Part shown: in pieces, positions 25,486 through 33,900 of the stretch | How positions within the stretch are numbered: the stretch's first letter is position 1 | Layout: every line of letters starts with the position of its first letter | DNA from: Sphingomonas sp. S-NIH.Pt15_0812 | GTDB lineage: Bacteria > Pseudomonadota > Alphaproteobacteria > Sphingomonadales > Sphingomonadaceae | Direction: 5' to 3' | NCBI RefSeq assembly: GCF_003951315.1 | Contig: NZ_QLJH01000003.1 | Location: forward strand, 124,001-188,000 | DNA: 64,000 nucleotides | Program-made: the position numbers and the translations under genes | Notes under the pieces: model-generated | What the model was told of the DNA's origin: nothing | The model's database searches: none | What the model saw: the letters and a program-made list of their open reading frames with translations, nothing else

Positions 25486-25534
25486 CCGCCCTCTCACGGC
25501 GAAAACACGAGTTCGATTCTCGTAGGGGTCACCA
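25486..25534 (+). other. att site: 3' fragment of tRNA-Glu(CTC)
   Basis: The sequence has the anticodon arm (CCGCC, loop CTCTCAC with anticodon CTC, GGCG), the variable region, a T arm (ACGAG TTCGATT CTCGT), then AGGGGTC, A and CCA. The D arm and 5' acceptor (expected GACCCCT) are missing upstream. This is the classic product of integration into the 3' half of a tRNA gene. The intact tRNA-Glu should lie at the left end, outside the window. One mismatch (A for G) at the end of the anticodon stem fits a displaced copy. Confidence 0.85.
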
Positions 25535-25791
25535 TCTCCCAGCCTAATGGCGGGGATCGGTAGTTTCACAATCGCTTAGCCTTGCACCTCGCTCGCTTCG
25601 GCTTGAGACGATGATGCATGGGAACGAGCCCGGCCTCTCGTTGCCGGCAATCGAACCACCATCGCCCCATATGGCTGCGCCCGGATGCAGCCCGCCCCCG
25701 CCCGCAGATCATTTCGCAGCGCCGCATCCGAATGCGCCCCGCGAATCGCAGACGCAGGATAGAGCCTGATGACATGACCCTGACCTGGAAA

Positions 25792-25867
25792 CGTCATTGC
25801 ACGCGTAGCGAAGCAATCCACAGCCGCGCGTGACGCCCTGGATTGCTTCGCTACGCTCGCGACGACG
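25792..25867. repeat. REP-like palindrome, copy 1
   Basis: Two 29-base arms (25792-25820 and 25839-25867), complementary except for a few bases, flank an 18-base spacer. The arms carry GATTGCTTCGCTACGC. The same structure recurs at 58345-58420 with the same arm and spacer lengths. It lies in the 488-base gap between the element's border and the TonB receptor gene, which otherwise shows no gene. It resembles dispersed REP palindromes of sphingomonad genomes. Confidence 0.75.
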
Positions 25868-25931
25868 GCTTGGGTCCACCCGATGTCATCCTGCTCCGGT
25901 GTGGCGAATAGGTCACGCCATGCCGTAACTG

Positions 25932-25965
25932 CAAACGATTGCGGAATGCATGTTGCAATCGTTTG
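25932..25965. promoter_or_regulatory. Paired LacI-type operator-like sites upstream of TonB receptor
   Basis: CAAACGATTGC and its exact complement GCAATCGTTTG are separated by 12 bases. Each arm contains an AAnCGnTT core (AAACGATT, AATCGTTT), the usual centre of LacI/GalR-family operators, with centres 24 bases apart. They end 56 bases before the ATG of the TonB receptor. In sphingomonads and Caulobacter, LacI-type regulators often control TonB receptors for sugars. No LacI gene is in this window. Confidence 0.5.
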
Positions 25966-26021
25966 TTGAGATGGTAATCCTGACCCCAGGCCCGCAGAGG
26001 TTCTGTTCAGGAGAGATTTTC

Positions 26022-28517
26022 ATGTCGCTGCGCTTTCGACTGCTCGCTTCGATCCCCGCGCTTCTGATCGCGGGCGCCGTCCACGCACAGGCGCCGACCG
26101 TGCAGACCGACGCGCAGGCAGCGGATACCGCCACGGCACAACCGGCTGATCCCGCCGATTCGCAGGATATCGTCGTCACCGGCGTCGCGCAGGGGCGCAA
26201 CCGGCTCGATACGTCCGTGTCGGTCAGCTCGCTCGACGCCGATCTCACCACCAAGATCCCGCCGCGCAACACCGCCGAAATCCTCCGCAACCTCCCCGGC
26301 GTCCGGGTCGAGGCGTCGGGCGGCGAAGGCAATGCCAATATCTCGGTGCGCGGCCTGCCGGTCGCCTCGGGCGGCTCCAAGTTCCTGCAATTGCAGGAAG
26401 ACGGCCTGCCGGTGCTGGAGTTCGGCGACATCATCTTCGGCAATGCCGACATCTTCATCCGCAACGACCTGTCGCTCGCCCGTATCGAATCGGTGCGCGG
26501 CGGCTCGGCCTCGACCTTCGCCAGCAACTCGCCGGGCGGCATCATCAACTTCATCTCGAAGACCGGCGAACAGGAAGGCGGCTCGTTCCAGCTGTCGTCG
26601 GGCCTCGACTATCGCGAATATCGCGCCGACTTCGCCTATGGCGGCAAGATCGACGCCCAGACGCGCTATGAGCTCAGCGGCTTCTACCGCCTGGGCGACG
26701 GTCCCCGCGACGTCGGCTATGACGCGATGCGCGGCGGCCAGATCAAGGCCAACATCACCCGCGAGTTCAATGGCGGCTATGTCCGTCTCTATGGCAAGTA
26801 TCTCGACGACCGCAGCATCGCCTATCTGCCCAACCCGGTGCGCGTGACCGGCAGCAATGGCAACCCGGACTACCAGAACATCCCCGGCTTCTCGATCAAC
26901 GAGGATACGCTCCACAGCCGCTATATCCGCTCGGTCCTGACGCTGGACGGCGACAACAACCCGGTCCGCCGCAACATCGGCGACGGGATGCACCCGGTGG
27001 TCAAGTCGGTCGGCTTCGAGGGGCAATATGAGATCGCCGATCGCTGGACCGTGACCGAGCGGTTCCGCTATTCCGACATTTCCGGCGACTTCGTCTCGCC
27101 CTTCCCGGCCGCGGTCGGCGATGCGCAGACAACGGCGAACGGCTTCGCCGGCGCCGGATCGCAGCTTTATTACGCCAGCGGTCCGCTCACCGGCCAGCGG
27201 ATCGCCAATCCCGGCACGCTGGGCGGCAACGGCCTGCTCGCCAGCGTCGTGCTGTTCGATGTCGACCTGAAGAGCCTGAATAACATCACCAACGACGTGC
27301 GCGTCAACGGCACGGTGGATCTGGGCGGCGGCGCCTTGTCGATCGCGGCCGGCATCTACAATTCGCGCCAGGACGTGAAGACCGACTGGCTGTGGACCTC
27401 CTTCTTCCAGAGCGTGCAGGGCAACGGGCAATCGGTGCTGGTCGACATCCGCAACGCGGCGGGCGTGTCGCAGACGGCGGGGGGCACGCTCTATTCGGCG
27501 GCCTTTTTCGGCAATTGCTGCCGCCGCAGCTACGACATGCGCTACACGACCAACGCGCCCTTCGCGCAGCTCGGCTTCGAGATCGGCCGACTGAACGTCG
27601 ACGGCAGCGTGCGCTACGATTTCGGCTCGGCCAAGGGCAACATCGCCGGCGACCTGCCCGGCGCGGTGACGACCCGGGCGCAGGACATGAACGGCGACGG
27701 CGTGATCTCGCCGGCCGAGCGGACGGTCGCCTTCCTGCCCAACAACCGCACGGGCATCGATTACAACTATAGCTACCTGTCCTATTCGGCGGGCGCCAAC
27801 TACCGGCTGAGCAGCACGCTTGCCGCCTTCGCCCGCTACAGCCGGGGCGGGCGCGTCAATGCCGACCGCCTGTTGTTCGGGCCGACGATCGACCTCCAGA
27901 CCGGCGGGCTGGTCAACGGCTCCAAACCCTACGACTTCGTCAAGCAGGCCGAGGGCGGCCTGAAATATTCGGCCGGCCGGATCGGCCTCTATGCGACCGT
28001 GTTCAACGCGCGGACGCAGGAAACCAACTATCTGCTGTCGCAGCAGCAATTCACCAGCCGCAACTATGAGGCGACCGGCGTCGAGCTGGAAGGACGGTTC
28101 CGCGCCGGTCCCTTCTCGCTGACCGCCGCCGGCACCTATACCGACGCCAAGATCACGCGCGACGCCACCGATGCGACGCTGAACGGCAACCGCCCGCAGC
28201 GCCAGGCGGCCTTCGTCTATCAGGCGACGCCGCAGTTCGACTTCGGCGCGATCAGCTTCGGCGCCAATGTGATCGGCACCACCTCCAGCTATACCCAGCC
28301 GGTCAACCAGCTGAAGATGCCCGCCTATACGCAGGTCAACGGCTTCGTGCTGGTGCGCGCGGCGGACAATGTCAGCTTCAACGTGAACGCCAACAACATC
28401 TTCAACGTGAAGGGCATCACCGAGGCGGAGGATGCCGCCATCCCGTCCAACCAGCTGGTCCGCGCCCGCTCGATCAACGGCCGGACGATCGCCGCATCGG
28501 TGCGCTTCGACTTCTGA
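26022..28517 (+). CDS. TonB-dependent outer-membrane receptor
   Basis: The 831-residue protein starts at ATG 26022 after CAGGAGAG. It has a signal peptide (MSLRFRLLASIPALLIAGAV ending HAQA), a TonB-box-like DIVVTG segment, a plug domain (NTAEILRNLPGVRVEASGGE, SVRGLP) and a long beta-barrel ending in VRFDF with a terminal Phe. It imports ligands with energy from TonB-ExbBD. The substrate is not shown; the LacI-type sites upstream hint at a carbohydrate. The length is normal for the family. Confidence 0.9.
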   Translation: MSLRFRLLASIPALLIAGAVHAQAPTVQTDAQAADTATAQPADPADSQDIVVTGVAQGRNRLDTSVSVSSLDADLTTKIPPRNTAEILRNLPGVRVEASGGEGNANISVRGLPVASGGSKFLQLQEDGLPVLEFGDIIFGNADIFIRNDLSLARIESVRGGSASTFASNSPGGIINFISKTGEQEGGSFQLSSGLDYREYRADFAYGGKIDAQTRYELSGFYRLGDGPRDVGYDAMRGGQIKANITREFNGGYVRLYGKYLDDRSIAYLPNPVRVTGSNGNPDYQNIPGFSINEDTLHSRYIRSVLTLDGDNNPVRRNIGDGMHPVVKSVGFEGQYEIADRWTVTERFRYSDISGDFVSPFPAAVGDAQTTANGFAGAGSQLYYASGPLTGQRIANPGTLGGNGLLASVVLFDVDLKSLNNITNDVRVNGTVDLGGGALSIAAGIYNSRQDVKTDWLWTSFFQSVQGNGQSVLVDIRNAAGVSQTAGGTLYSAAFFGNCCRRSYDMRYTTNAPFAQLGFEIGRLNVDGSVRYDFGSAKGNIAGDLPGAVTTRAQDMNGDGVISPAERTVAFLPNNRTGIDYNYSYLSYSAGANYRLSSTLAAFARYSRGGRVNADRLLFGPTIDLQTGGLVNGSKPYDFVKQAEGGLKYSAGRIGLYATVFNARTQETNYLLSQQQFTSRNYEATGVELEGRFRAGPFSLTAAGTYTDAKITRDATDATLNGNRPQRQAAFVYQATPQFDFGAISFGANVIGTTSSYTQPVNQLKMPAYTQVNGFVLVRAADNVSFNVNANNIFNVKGITEAEDAAIPSNQLVRARSINGRTIAASVRFDF

Positions 28518-28555
28518 ATTCGGACATCGGTCTCACGCCGGATCGATGTCCCCAA

Positions 28556-28576
28556 CCCTCCCCTGCGCGGGGAGGG
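28556..28576. terminator. Hairpin after TonB receptor gene
   Basis: CCCTCCCC and GGGGAGGG pair perfectly around a 5-base loop, 38 bases after the receptor stop. There is no following T run, so it is a candidate terminator or mRNA-stabilising hairpin. Similar CCTCCCC/GGGGAGG hairpins follow the gene ending at 62023. Confidence 0.45.
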
Positions 28577-28703
28577 ATGATACCGGTCGGTGCGATGTTC
28601 GACCCTCGCTACCGGTGACACTCTCCGTCGAATCCTGCGGCCCGCCAGCTCCCTTCGCAGCGGAGGTAGCGGGCCTTTTGCCATGACGGATCGGCGGGAG
28701 GCC

Positions 28704-29561
28704 CTATTGCAGCCGCAGGAACAGCGCGACCGCATTGCGGACGCTGGCGGTGAAGCGGTCGTAGATCATCCGCGACAGTTGGGCGATGACCGGCTGGCGA
28801 TCGTTCCCGCCCCGGGCAAACACCGCGATCGCCACGCGGCGGCCATCGGGCATGGTGATGAAGCCGACATCGTTGGTGATGCCGTCCAGCGTCCCCGTCT
28901 TGTCCTCCACCACCGTCCCCGCGGGCAACAGCGCGCGGATGCGCCGGGTGCCGGTCCGGCACTTGGCCATCAGGCCGAGCAGGAAGGACCGGCTTTGCGG
29001 CGCCAGCACCGTGTCGCTGTCCAGCGCCTTGAGGAGCTGGACCATGGCGACCGGCGTCGCCACGTCCTTGCTGTCGGCCAGATGGCCCCGCTCGCGCAGC
29101 AACTGGGCAATGGTGCGGTCGACGCGCATCCCGATGATCTTCTGCGACCAGACCCATTGCTGCACCGCCGCCGGGCCGCCCAGGGCGGCGAACAGCTGGT
29201 CGGCCGCCACATTGTCGCTATGGACGATCATCGCCTCCAGCACCTTGGCGGCGGGCCGGCCGGCGATCATGTCGTTCAGGCTGCGCCGCCCGCGATCGAC
29301 ATCGGTCAGATAGGCGGCGGCGATGGCGAGCTTCACCGTGCTGGCCATCGGAAAGGCGATATGGCCGTTGACCACGGCGGTCGAGCCGTCGCTCAGGTCG
29401 ATCGCGGCGATGCCATATTCGCCGGAGCGTTGCGCCATCACCGCCTGCATCTCGCGCTGGAGATCGGACAGTTCGAACACGCTCGCGGCGACCGGAGCCG
29501 GGACCATGACGCTGGCCGCGATACCCGTCAGGAACAGACGGGGCAGCAGGGAGAGACGCAT
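28704..29561 (-). CDS. Class A beta-lactamase-like serine hydrolase without Glu166
   Basis: This 285-residue exported protein has a signal peptide (LFLTGIAASVMVPAPVAAS). It shows the class A motifs S74-T-V-K77 (STVK), S115-D-N117 (SDN) and K221-T-G (KTG). The omega-loop segment, usually RxEPELN, reads DRTIAQLLRERG, putting Ile151 where the deacylating Glu166 belongs and Leu where Asn170 belongs. The SDN-to-166 spacing of 34 residues is as in normal enzymes, so the alignment is secure. It may acylate beta-lactams without efficient turnover, or act on another substrate. Resistance cannot be assumed. Confidence 0.8.
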   Translation of the reverse strand: MRLSLLPRLFLTGIAASVMVPAPVAASVFELSDLQREMQAVMAQRSGEYGIAAIDLSDGSTAVVNGHIAFPMASTVKLAIAAAYLTDVDRGRRSLNDMIAGRPAAKVLEAMIVHSDNVAADQLFAALGGPAAVQQWVWSQKIIGMRVDRTIAQLLRERGHLADSKDVATPVAMVQLLKALDSDTVLAPQSRSFLLGLMAKCRTGTRRIRALLPAGTVVEDKTGTLDGITNDVGFITMPDGRRVAIAVFARGGNDRQPVIAQLSRMIYDRFTASVRNAVALFLRLQ

Positions 29562-29738
29562 CGACCTTCCTCGAACAGGGCATCCACGACAATGCCGATG
29601 GCGGAGTCGAAGGCTCCGTCAGGCAGCGTCCATTGTGACGGCCTTGTCGATCCAGGTTCAAGTCTTTTGATGCGCGGATGCGGCGGACCGAGCCGCCGAT
29701 CCAGCCGGGGCGGAGGATCGCGCGCCCGCCCCGCCGGT

Positions 29739-30119
29739 TCAGGCCTTCTTGCGCGCCCGCTTCGGGGCGGCGGCGGCCTCGGCATCCTCTTCCTCGTCCG
29801 GCTGGTCCTCGCCGGCTTCGGTCAGCGCCTCGCCCAGCGCCTTCAGCTTGTCCTGCGACTTCTCCGCCTTGTCGGCGATCCTGGTCGTGGCCGCGCCGAG
29901 GCGATGGAGCAGGGCATGGACCCGGTCCGCATCCGGCTCGCTCTTCTCCAGCTGCTTGCGCAGCGAGGCGAGATCGCGAAGGATACCCTTGGCGCCCGGC
30001 GTATCGAGATCGGCGAGGGCGGCCTCCCAATCCTCCACCATGTCGGCGCCCTTGGTCGCCTTGGTGCTTTCGAGCCCGCGGTTGATCGCGTTCATGGTTC
30101 CGGCGAATTTCACGGCCAT
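29739..30119 (-). CDS. Acidic/basic-tailed helical hypothetical protein
   Basis: The 126-residue protein starts at ATG 30119. It is almost all helix, with coiled-coil repeats (ILRDLASLRKQLEKSEPDAD, ADKAEKSQDKLKALGEALTE), then a Glu/Asp-rich stretch and an Ala/Lys/Arg tail (PKRARKKA). It is cytoplasmic. The basic tail could contact nucleic acid. The function is unknown to me. Confidence 0.55.
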   Translation of the reverse strand: MAVKFAGTMNAINRGLESTKATKGADMVEDWEAALADLDTPGAKGILRDLASLRKQLEKSEPDADRVHALLHRLGAATTRIADKAEKSQDKLKALGEALTEAGEDQPDEEEDAEAAAAPKRARKKA

Positions 30120-30269
30120 CGCTTCATCCTCTTGCCAGCCAGTGTCGGCTGGACCGCTCAACGAGGCTGGCGCGAAAAAGGCCCCGGCGATGAGGATGAT
30201 CGGTGTTAACCGGCCGCGCTTTTGCCCGGCCGGCCCCCGACCGGCCGGGCCTTCCGCCTCCCTTCGCCC

Positions 30270-31115
30270 TCAGGCGGCGTCGACGAAGCGCTGCCGCTGC
30301 TCGCCCAGCCCGTCGATGCCCAGCCGCACGACCTGTCCGGCGCGCAGATAGACCGGCGGCTTCTGGCCCATGCCGACGCCCTGCGGCGTGCCGGTCGAGA
30401 TGATGTCGCCCGGCTCCAGCGTGCAGAACTGGCTGACATAGGCGACCAGCTCGGCGACCGGGAAGATCATGTCGGCGGTGCTGCTGTCCTGATAGCGATG
30501 GCCATCGACCTCCAGCCACACGCGCAGCGCCTGCGGATCGCCCACTTCGTCGGCGGTGACCAGCCAGGGGCCGGTCGGCCCGAAGGTGTCGCAGCCCTTG
30601 CCCTTGTCCCAGGTGCCGCCGCGCTCGATCTGATACTCACGCTCCGACACGTCGTTGATGACGCAATAGCCGGCGACATGCGCCAGTGCCGCGTCCTGCG
30701 ACAGATTGCGGCCGCGCGTGCCGATCACTACGCCCAGCTCGACCTCCCAGTCGGTCTTGGTCGAGCCACGCGGGATCTCGACATCGTCATTCGGGCCGAC
30801 GACCGCACTGGTCCATTTGCCGAAGATCACCGGCTCGGTCGGTTCGGGCAGGTTGCTCTCCGCCGCATGGGCGCGGTAGTTGAGGCCGATGCACATGAAC
30901 TTGCCGGGCCGCGCGACGCACGCACCCAGGCGCGGCGACCCCTCGACCAGCGGCAGCGTCGCCGGATCGAGCGCGGCGATCTCCGCCAGCCCGGCCGGCG
31001 TCAGCCGCTCGCCGGCCAGATCGCCTAGTGCCTCGGGCAGAGCCCGGATACGGCCATCCGCATCCATCAGGCCGGCGCGCTCACGACCGGGTTCGCCATA
31101 GCGAAGCAGTTTCAT
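30270..31115 (-). CDS. Fumarylacetoacetate hydrolase (FAH) family protein
   Basis: From ATG 31115 the protein is 281 residues. The family core is seen in FMCIGLNYRAHAAESNLPEP, KTDWEVELGVVIG (metal-binding Glu residues) and FCTLEPGDIISTGTPQGVGM. FAH-fold enzymes use Mg2+ to hydrolyse or decarboxylate 2-oxo acids. Close relatives act on 2,4-diketo-3-deoxy sugar acids or ureidoglycolate. The presence of sugar-acid genes elsewhere in the window makes a deoxy-sugar-acid substrate plausible. Substrate is not determinable from sequence. Confidence 0.8.
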   Translation of the reverse strand: MKLLRYGEPGRERAGLMDADGRIRALPEALGDLAGERLTPAGLAEIAALDPATLPLVEGSPRLGACVARPGKFMCIGLNYRAHAAESNLPEPTEPVIFGKWTSAVVGPNDDVEIPRGSTKTDWEVELGVVIGTRGRNLSQDAALAHVAGYCVINDVSEREYQIERGGTWDKGKGCDTFGPTGPWLVTADEVGDPQALRVWLEVDGHRYQDSSTADMIFPVAELVAYVSQFCTLEPGDIISTGTPQGVGMGQKPPVYLRAGQVVRLGIDGLGEQRQRFVDAA

Positions 31116-31517
31116 CCTTGGGCCTCCTTGCGATGATCCGCCCGACTTCCATGAGCGGGACGCAACCCGGCGTAAAGGCAGCGAAGTCGCGCGCCGGACT
31201 GAAAGACCCATGACAGGCGGACGTCGGTGCCCGGCATTGTCCGGTCGCGCGGGCTGACCTGGCAGCTAAGCACGAAGCGCAACACCGATGCGACGTTCGA
31301 TCGGTCTGCGCCCTCCCTGCCCAACACCGCTCCCATTTTCTTCGCCGGTGGTTCCGCCAGAGCCTCAGCTCTACGACGACCGCTTTTGATATTTCAGATG
31401 GAAGGTTACCACCGTAAGATTTTCCCTTGGCGGCGGCATAGGCGCGCTGGCCGCGCTTCCTGTTCGACTATGCCGATGGCGGGGCAGCCCGGCGGGCCAC
31501 CCCATGCCGCATCGGGA
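31116..31517. other. Intergenic stretch without visible gene
   Basis: About 400 bases between two minus-strand genes. I see no convincing open frame, RNA gene or long repeat. GGGAAAATCTTACGGTGG, read on the minus strand around 31410-31428, is A+T richer than its surroundings and could hold promoter elements for the FAH gene. This is only a guess. Confidence 0.4.
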
Positions 31518-31886
31518 TCAGGCGTGGCGGCGATGGATCGTCCAGGCCAGCGCATAGCCGGCGACCGCCGCCACCGCGGACCATAGGAGATCGGGTCGGC
31601 GCGCCACTGCAGCCCGCGCCCGCTCGCCATTTTCCCGCGCCAGCGTCGCGAAGCGGCCGGTCGCGTCGAGCAGTCGCGTGCGCCCCATGTCGATGGCGGG
31701 CGGCGCGGCCTTGCGCACCTCCTGCGCCAGCGCACCAGCACGACCGTAAAGATGCTCACCGGTTCCGGCGACCTGCTCGACCACGCCGCCCAGCTGCCAG
31801 TCGCGCCGGTCGAACACGTCGCCGGCCGCCTTCTCGATCGTTCCCTTGTAATAGCCGATCGTACCACGAACCTGGTGCTTGTTCAT
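31518..31886 (-). CDS. CsbD-like stress protein with C-terminal membrane segment
   Basis: The 122 residues from ATG 31886 begin MNKHQVRGTIGYYKGTIEKA then AGDVFDRRDWQLGG. This is the CsbD-like domain found in general stress proteins. The C-terminus adds a hydrophobic segment (LLWSAVAAVAGYALAWTIH) that would anchor it in the inner membrane. In related bacteria such genes are in the general stress regulon; I did not find a clear EcfG-type promoter here. Confidence 0.75.
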   Translation of the reverse strand: MNKHQVRGTIGYYKGTIEKAAGDVFDRRDWQLGGVVEQVAGTGEHLYGRAGALAQEVRKAAPPAIDMGRTRLLDATGRFATLARENGERARAAVARRPDLLWSAVAAVAGYALAWTIHRRHA

Positions 31887-32123
31887 GACAAAGCCTTTCA
31901 CCTGGGGGAATGGCCGGGCAGTGCAGCCATAGGGCGATCGCCGCCGAAGCCGGGCACCACCCCCGCCATTCCTTATCTACATCAAATGACCGGTCCGGCC
32001 GTAGAACCGCCGATCGCGCATCCTGTTCCGCCCATCGCATTCGGTATACCGTCCCGGCTTGCGCGTCCGCTGGCCGTGAAAGCCGATGACGCGGCCGGTG
32101 CGGGCGGTTACAAGCGGCGCATC

Positions 32124-33266
32124 ATGCATCCGCGCGCCCCAATCCCGACGCTTGCCCCTACGCTGTCCGTCGTCATTCCCTGCTACAACGAAGCCGCCTG
32201 CCTCGACGTGCTCCACGCCCGCGTCTCCGCCGCCGCGCGGGCGGTGGTGGGCGAGGATTATGAGATCGTCCTGATCAACGACGGCTCGCGGGACGAAAGC
32301 TGGGCGGTCATGCAGCGGCTGAGCGCGGCCGACCCGAATCTGGTCGCGATCAACCTGTCGCGCAACCACGGCCATCAGCTCGCGCTCACCGCCGGGCTAG
32401 ACCTGTGTTCGGGCGCGGAGATCCTGATCATCGACGCCGATCTGCAGGACCCGCCCGAACTGCTGGGCGAGATGCGCGCGACCATGCATGCGCAGGGCGC
32501 CGATGTCGTCTATGCCGTCCGCCGCCGGCGCGAGGGCGAGACGCTGTTCAAGAAGGCGACCGCCGCCGCCTTCTACCGCGTGCTCGACCGGGTCACCGAT
32601 ACCACCATTCCGGTCGATACCGGCGATTTCCGGCTGATGAGCCGCCGCGCGCTCGACGCCCTGCTCTCCCTGCCCGAACAGGCGCGCTTCATTCGCGGCA
32701 TGGTCGCCTGGGTCGGCTTCCGCCAGGTCCCCTTCGCCTATGATCGGGCGGAGCGTCATGCCGGCGAGACCCATTATCCGCTCGCCAAGATGATCCGGCT
32801 GGCGTTCGACGCGGTCACCGGCTTCTCGACCGCGCCCTTGCGCTGGGCCAGCCATCTGGGGCTGGCGCTGACCGGCGTGTCGCTGCTGCTGATCGTCTAT
32901 ATCGCGATCGGCTGGCTGTCGGGCAGCGCGGTGGCGGGCTGGACCTCGACGATGCTGGTCAATGTGGTGATCGGCGCGGCGCAGATGTTCGTGCTGGGCA
33001 TGATCGGCGAATATCTCGGCCGCCTGTATATCGAGGCGAAGCGGCGGCCGCTCTATCTGGTCGCCGATGTCGCCGGGCCGGTGCGCGGCCGGGCGACCCT
33101 GGGCTTCCAGGCCGATCCCGCCACCACGCCCGCCGCGCTCGCCTCAGCCGGGATGGGCGCCCCCCCGCCGTCAGGCGGGCTTGGCGAGCGTGACGATGGA
33201 CACGCCCGGCCCCATCGGCACCCGGCCGACCAGATGCCGCTCCAGCCGGAAAATCCGCTCGAATAG
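32124..33266 (+). CDS. GT2 family polyprenyl-phosphate glycosyltransferase (GtrB/DPM1-like)
   Basis: From ATG 32124 the 380-residue protein has the GT-A signature (LSVVIPCYNEAACL, then a DADLQDPPELL metal-binding DxD-type segment). It has a C-terminal pair of transmembrane helices (LALTGVSLLLIVYIAIGWLS and MLVNVVIGAAQMFVLGMIGE). These enzymes move a sugar from a nucleotide donor to undecaprenyl phosphate. A GtrA-like flippase is two genes away. The last ~32 residues overlap the convergent methyltransferase gene by 96 bases and look unlike the rest of the family. Confidence 0.85.
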   Translation: MHPRAPIPTLAPTLSVVIPCYNEAACLDVLHARVSAAARAVVGEDYEIVLINDGSRDESWAVMQRLSAADPNLVAINLSRNHGHQLALTAGLDLCSGAEILIIDADLQDPPELLGEMRATMHAQGADVVYAVRRRREGETLFKKATAAAFYRVLDRVTDTTIPVDTGDFRLMSRRALDALLSLPEQARFIRGMVAWVGFRQVPFAYDRAERHAGETHYPLAKMIRLAFDAVTGFSTAPLRWASHLGLALTGVSLLLIVYIAIGWLSGSAVAGWTSTMLVNVVIGAAQMFVLGMIGEYLGRLYIEAKRRPLYLVADVAGPVRGRATLGFQADPATTPAALASAGMGAPPPSGGLGERDDGHARPHRHPADQMPLQPENPLE

Positions 33267-33899
33267 CGCGTTGACCGCGGGCGGCGGCGGCGCATCGTCG
33301 CTGTCGTCGCGCCCGGTTAGCCGGCCCATCACCCGCGCCGCCGCCGCGAGCGGGAACAGCAGCGAGTTGAAATAGCCCAACCGCTCCGGGACCAGCCCCG
33401 CCTGGGCGATCGCCGCCTTCAGCGTCGTCTTGGAATAGCGGCGGTGATGGTGGTTGACCACGTCATGCGCGCTCCACATCCATTGATGCGCCGGCACCGC
33501 GATCAGAATCTTGCCGCCGGGCCGCAACAGCGACCGCATCCCCGCCAGCGCGGCGACGTCGTCCTCGATATGCTCGACCACGTCGAGCACCGCGACCAGG
33601 TCGTAATGGCCGCGCGGCACGTCGGGCAGGCCGGGCAGCGGCGATGCGCCGACCGGCTTGCCCAGCCGCTGCGACGCGATGGCGCGCGCCGCCGGGTCGA
33701 TCTCGATCGCGTCGACATGGCCGAAGGCGGCGAGCATCGGCAGATTGTGGCCGGTGCCGCAGCCGATCTCCAGGATGCGCGCGCCTTCGGCCAAGTCGCC
33801 ATAGCGGTCGAGATAATCGGCCAGGATGTCGCGCCGCGCGCGATACCACCAATGGGTGGAGTCGTGCGCCGCCATGCGGTCATAGACGATGCGATCCAT
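33171..33899 (-). CDS. SAM-dependent methyltransferase
   Basis: The 242-residue protein has the class I methyltransferase motifs: ILEIGCGTGHNLPMLAAFG (motif I), DAIEIDP (motif II) and HYDLVAVLDVVEHIEDD (motif III/IV). A post-motif GGKILIAVPAHQWMW and NHHHRRYS follow. It resembles methyltransferases linked to glycan or lipid-carrier genes. It lies one base downstream of gtrA-like, so is co-transcribed, and overlaps convergently the GT2 gene. The acceptor is unknown. Confidence 0.8.
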   Translation of the reverse strand: MDRIVYDRMAAHDSTHWWYRARRDILADYLDRYGDLAEGARILEIGCGTGHNLPMLAAFGHVDAIEIDPAARAIASQRLGKPVGASPLPGLPDVPRGHYDLVAVLDVVEHIEDDVAALAGMRSLLRPGGKILIAVPAHQWMWSAHDVVNHHHRRYSKTTLKAAIAQAGLVPERLGYFNSLLFPLAAAARVMGRLTGRDDSDDAPPPPAVNALFERIFRLERHLVGRVPMGPGVSIVTLAKPA

Positions 33900-33900
33900 A

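Larger units (their letters stand above)
1..25534. mobile_element. Integrated phage-like element, right portion (left end outside window)
   Basis: The stretch is bounded on the right by a tRNA-Glu 3' fragment next to a tyrosine integrase. It holds phage-type replication genes (primase, helicase), a repressor-like XRE protein, excisionase-like HTH proteins, P22-type ejection proteins, many small overlapping unknown genes and an ISL3-type transposase. Genes right of 25,534 are ordinary chromosomal genes with uniformly high GC, whereas parts of the element (about 8.2-10.6 kb and 17.1-18.3 kb) are visibly richer in A+T. No terminase, portal or coat gene is seen, so it may be a defective prophage, a satellite, or a prophage whose remaining genes lie left of the window. 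Confidence 0.85.

Noticed and set aside
25441..25534. Intact tRNA gene at the element border
   Set aside because: The anticodon and T arms are present, but no D arm or 5' acceptor strand complementary to AGGGGTC lies upstream, so it is a fragment.
26007..28049. 680-codon open frame on the minus strand
   Set aside because: It is antisense to the TonB receptor gene. High-GC coding DNA leaves such frames open by chance; the plus-strand protein has a signal peptide, plug and barrel.
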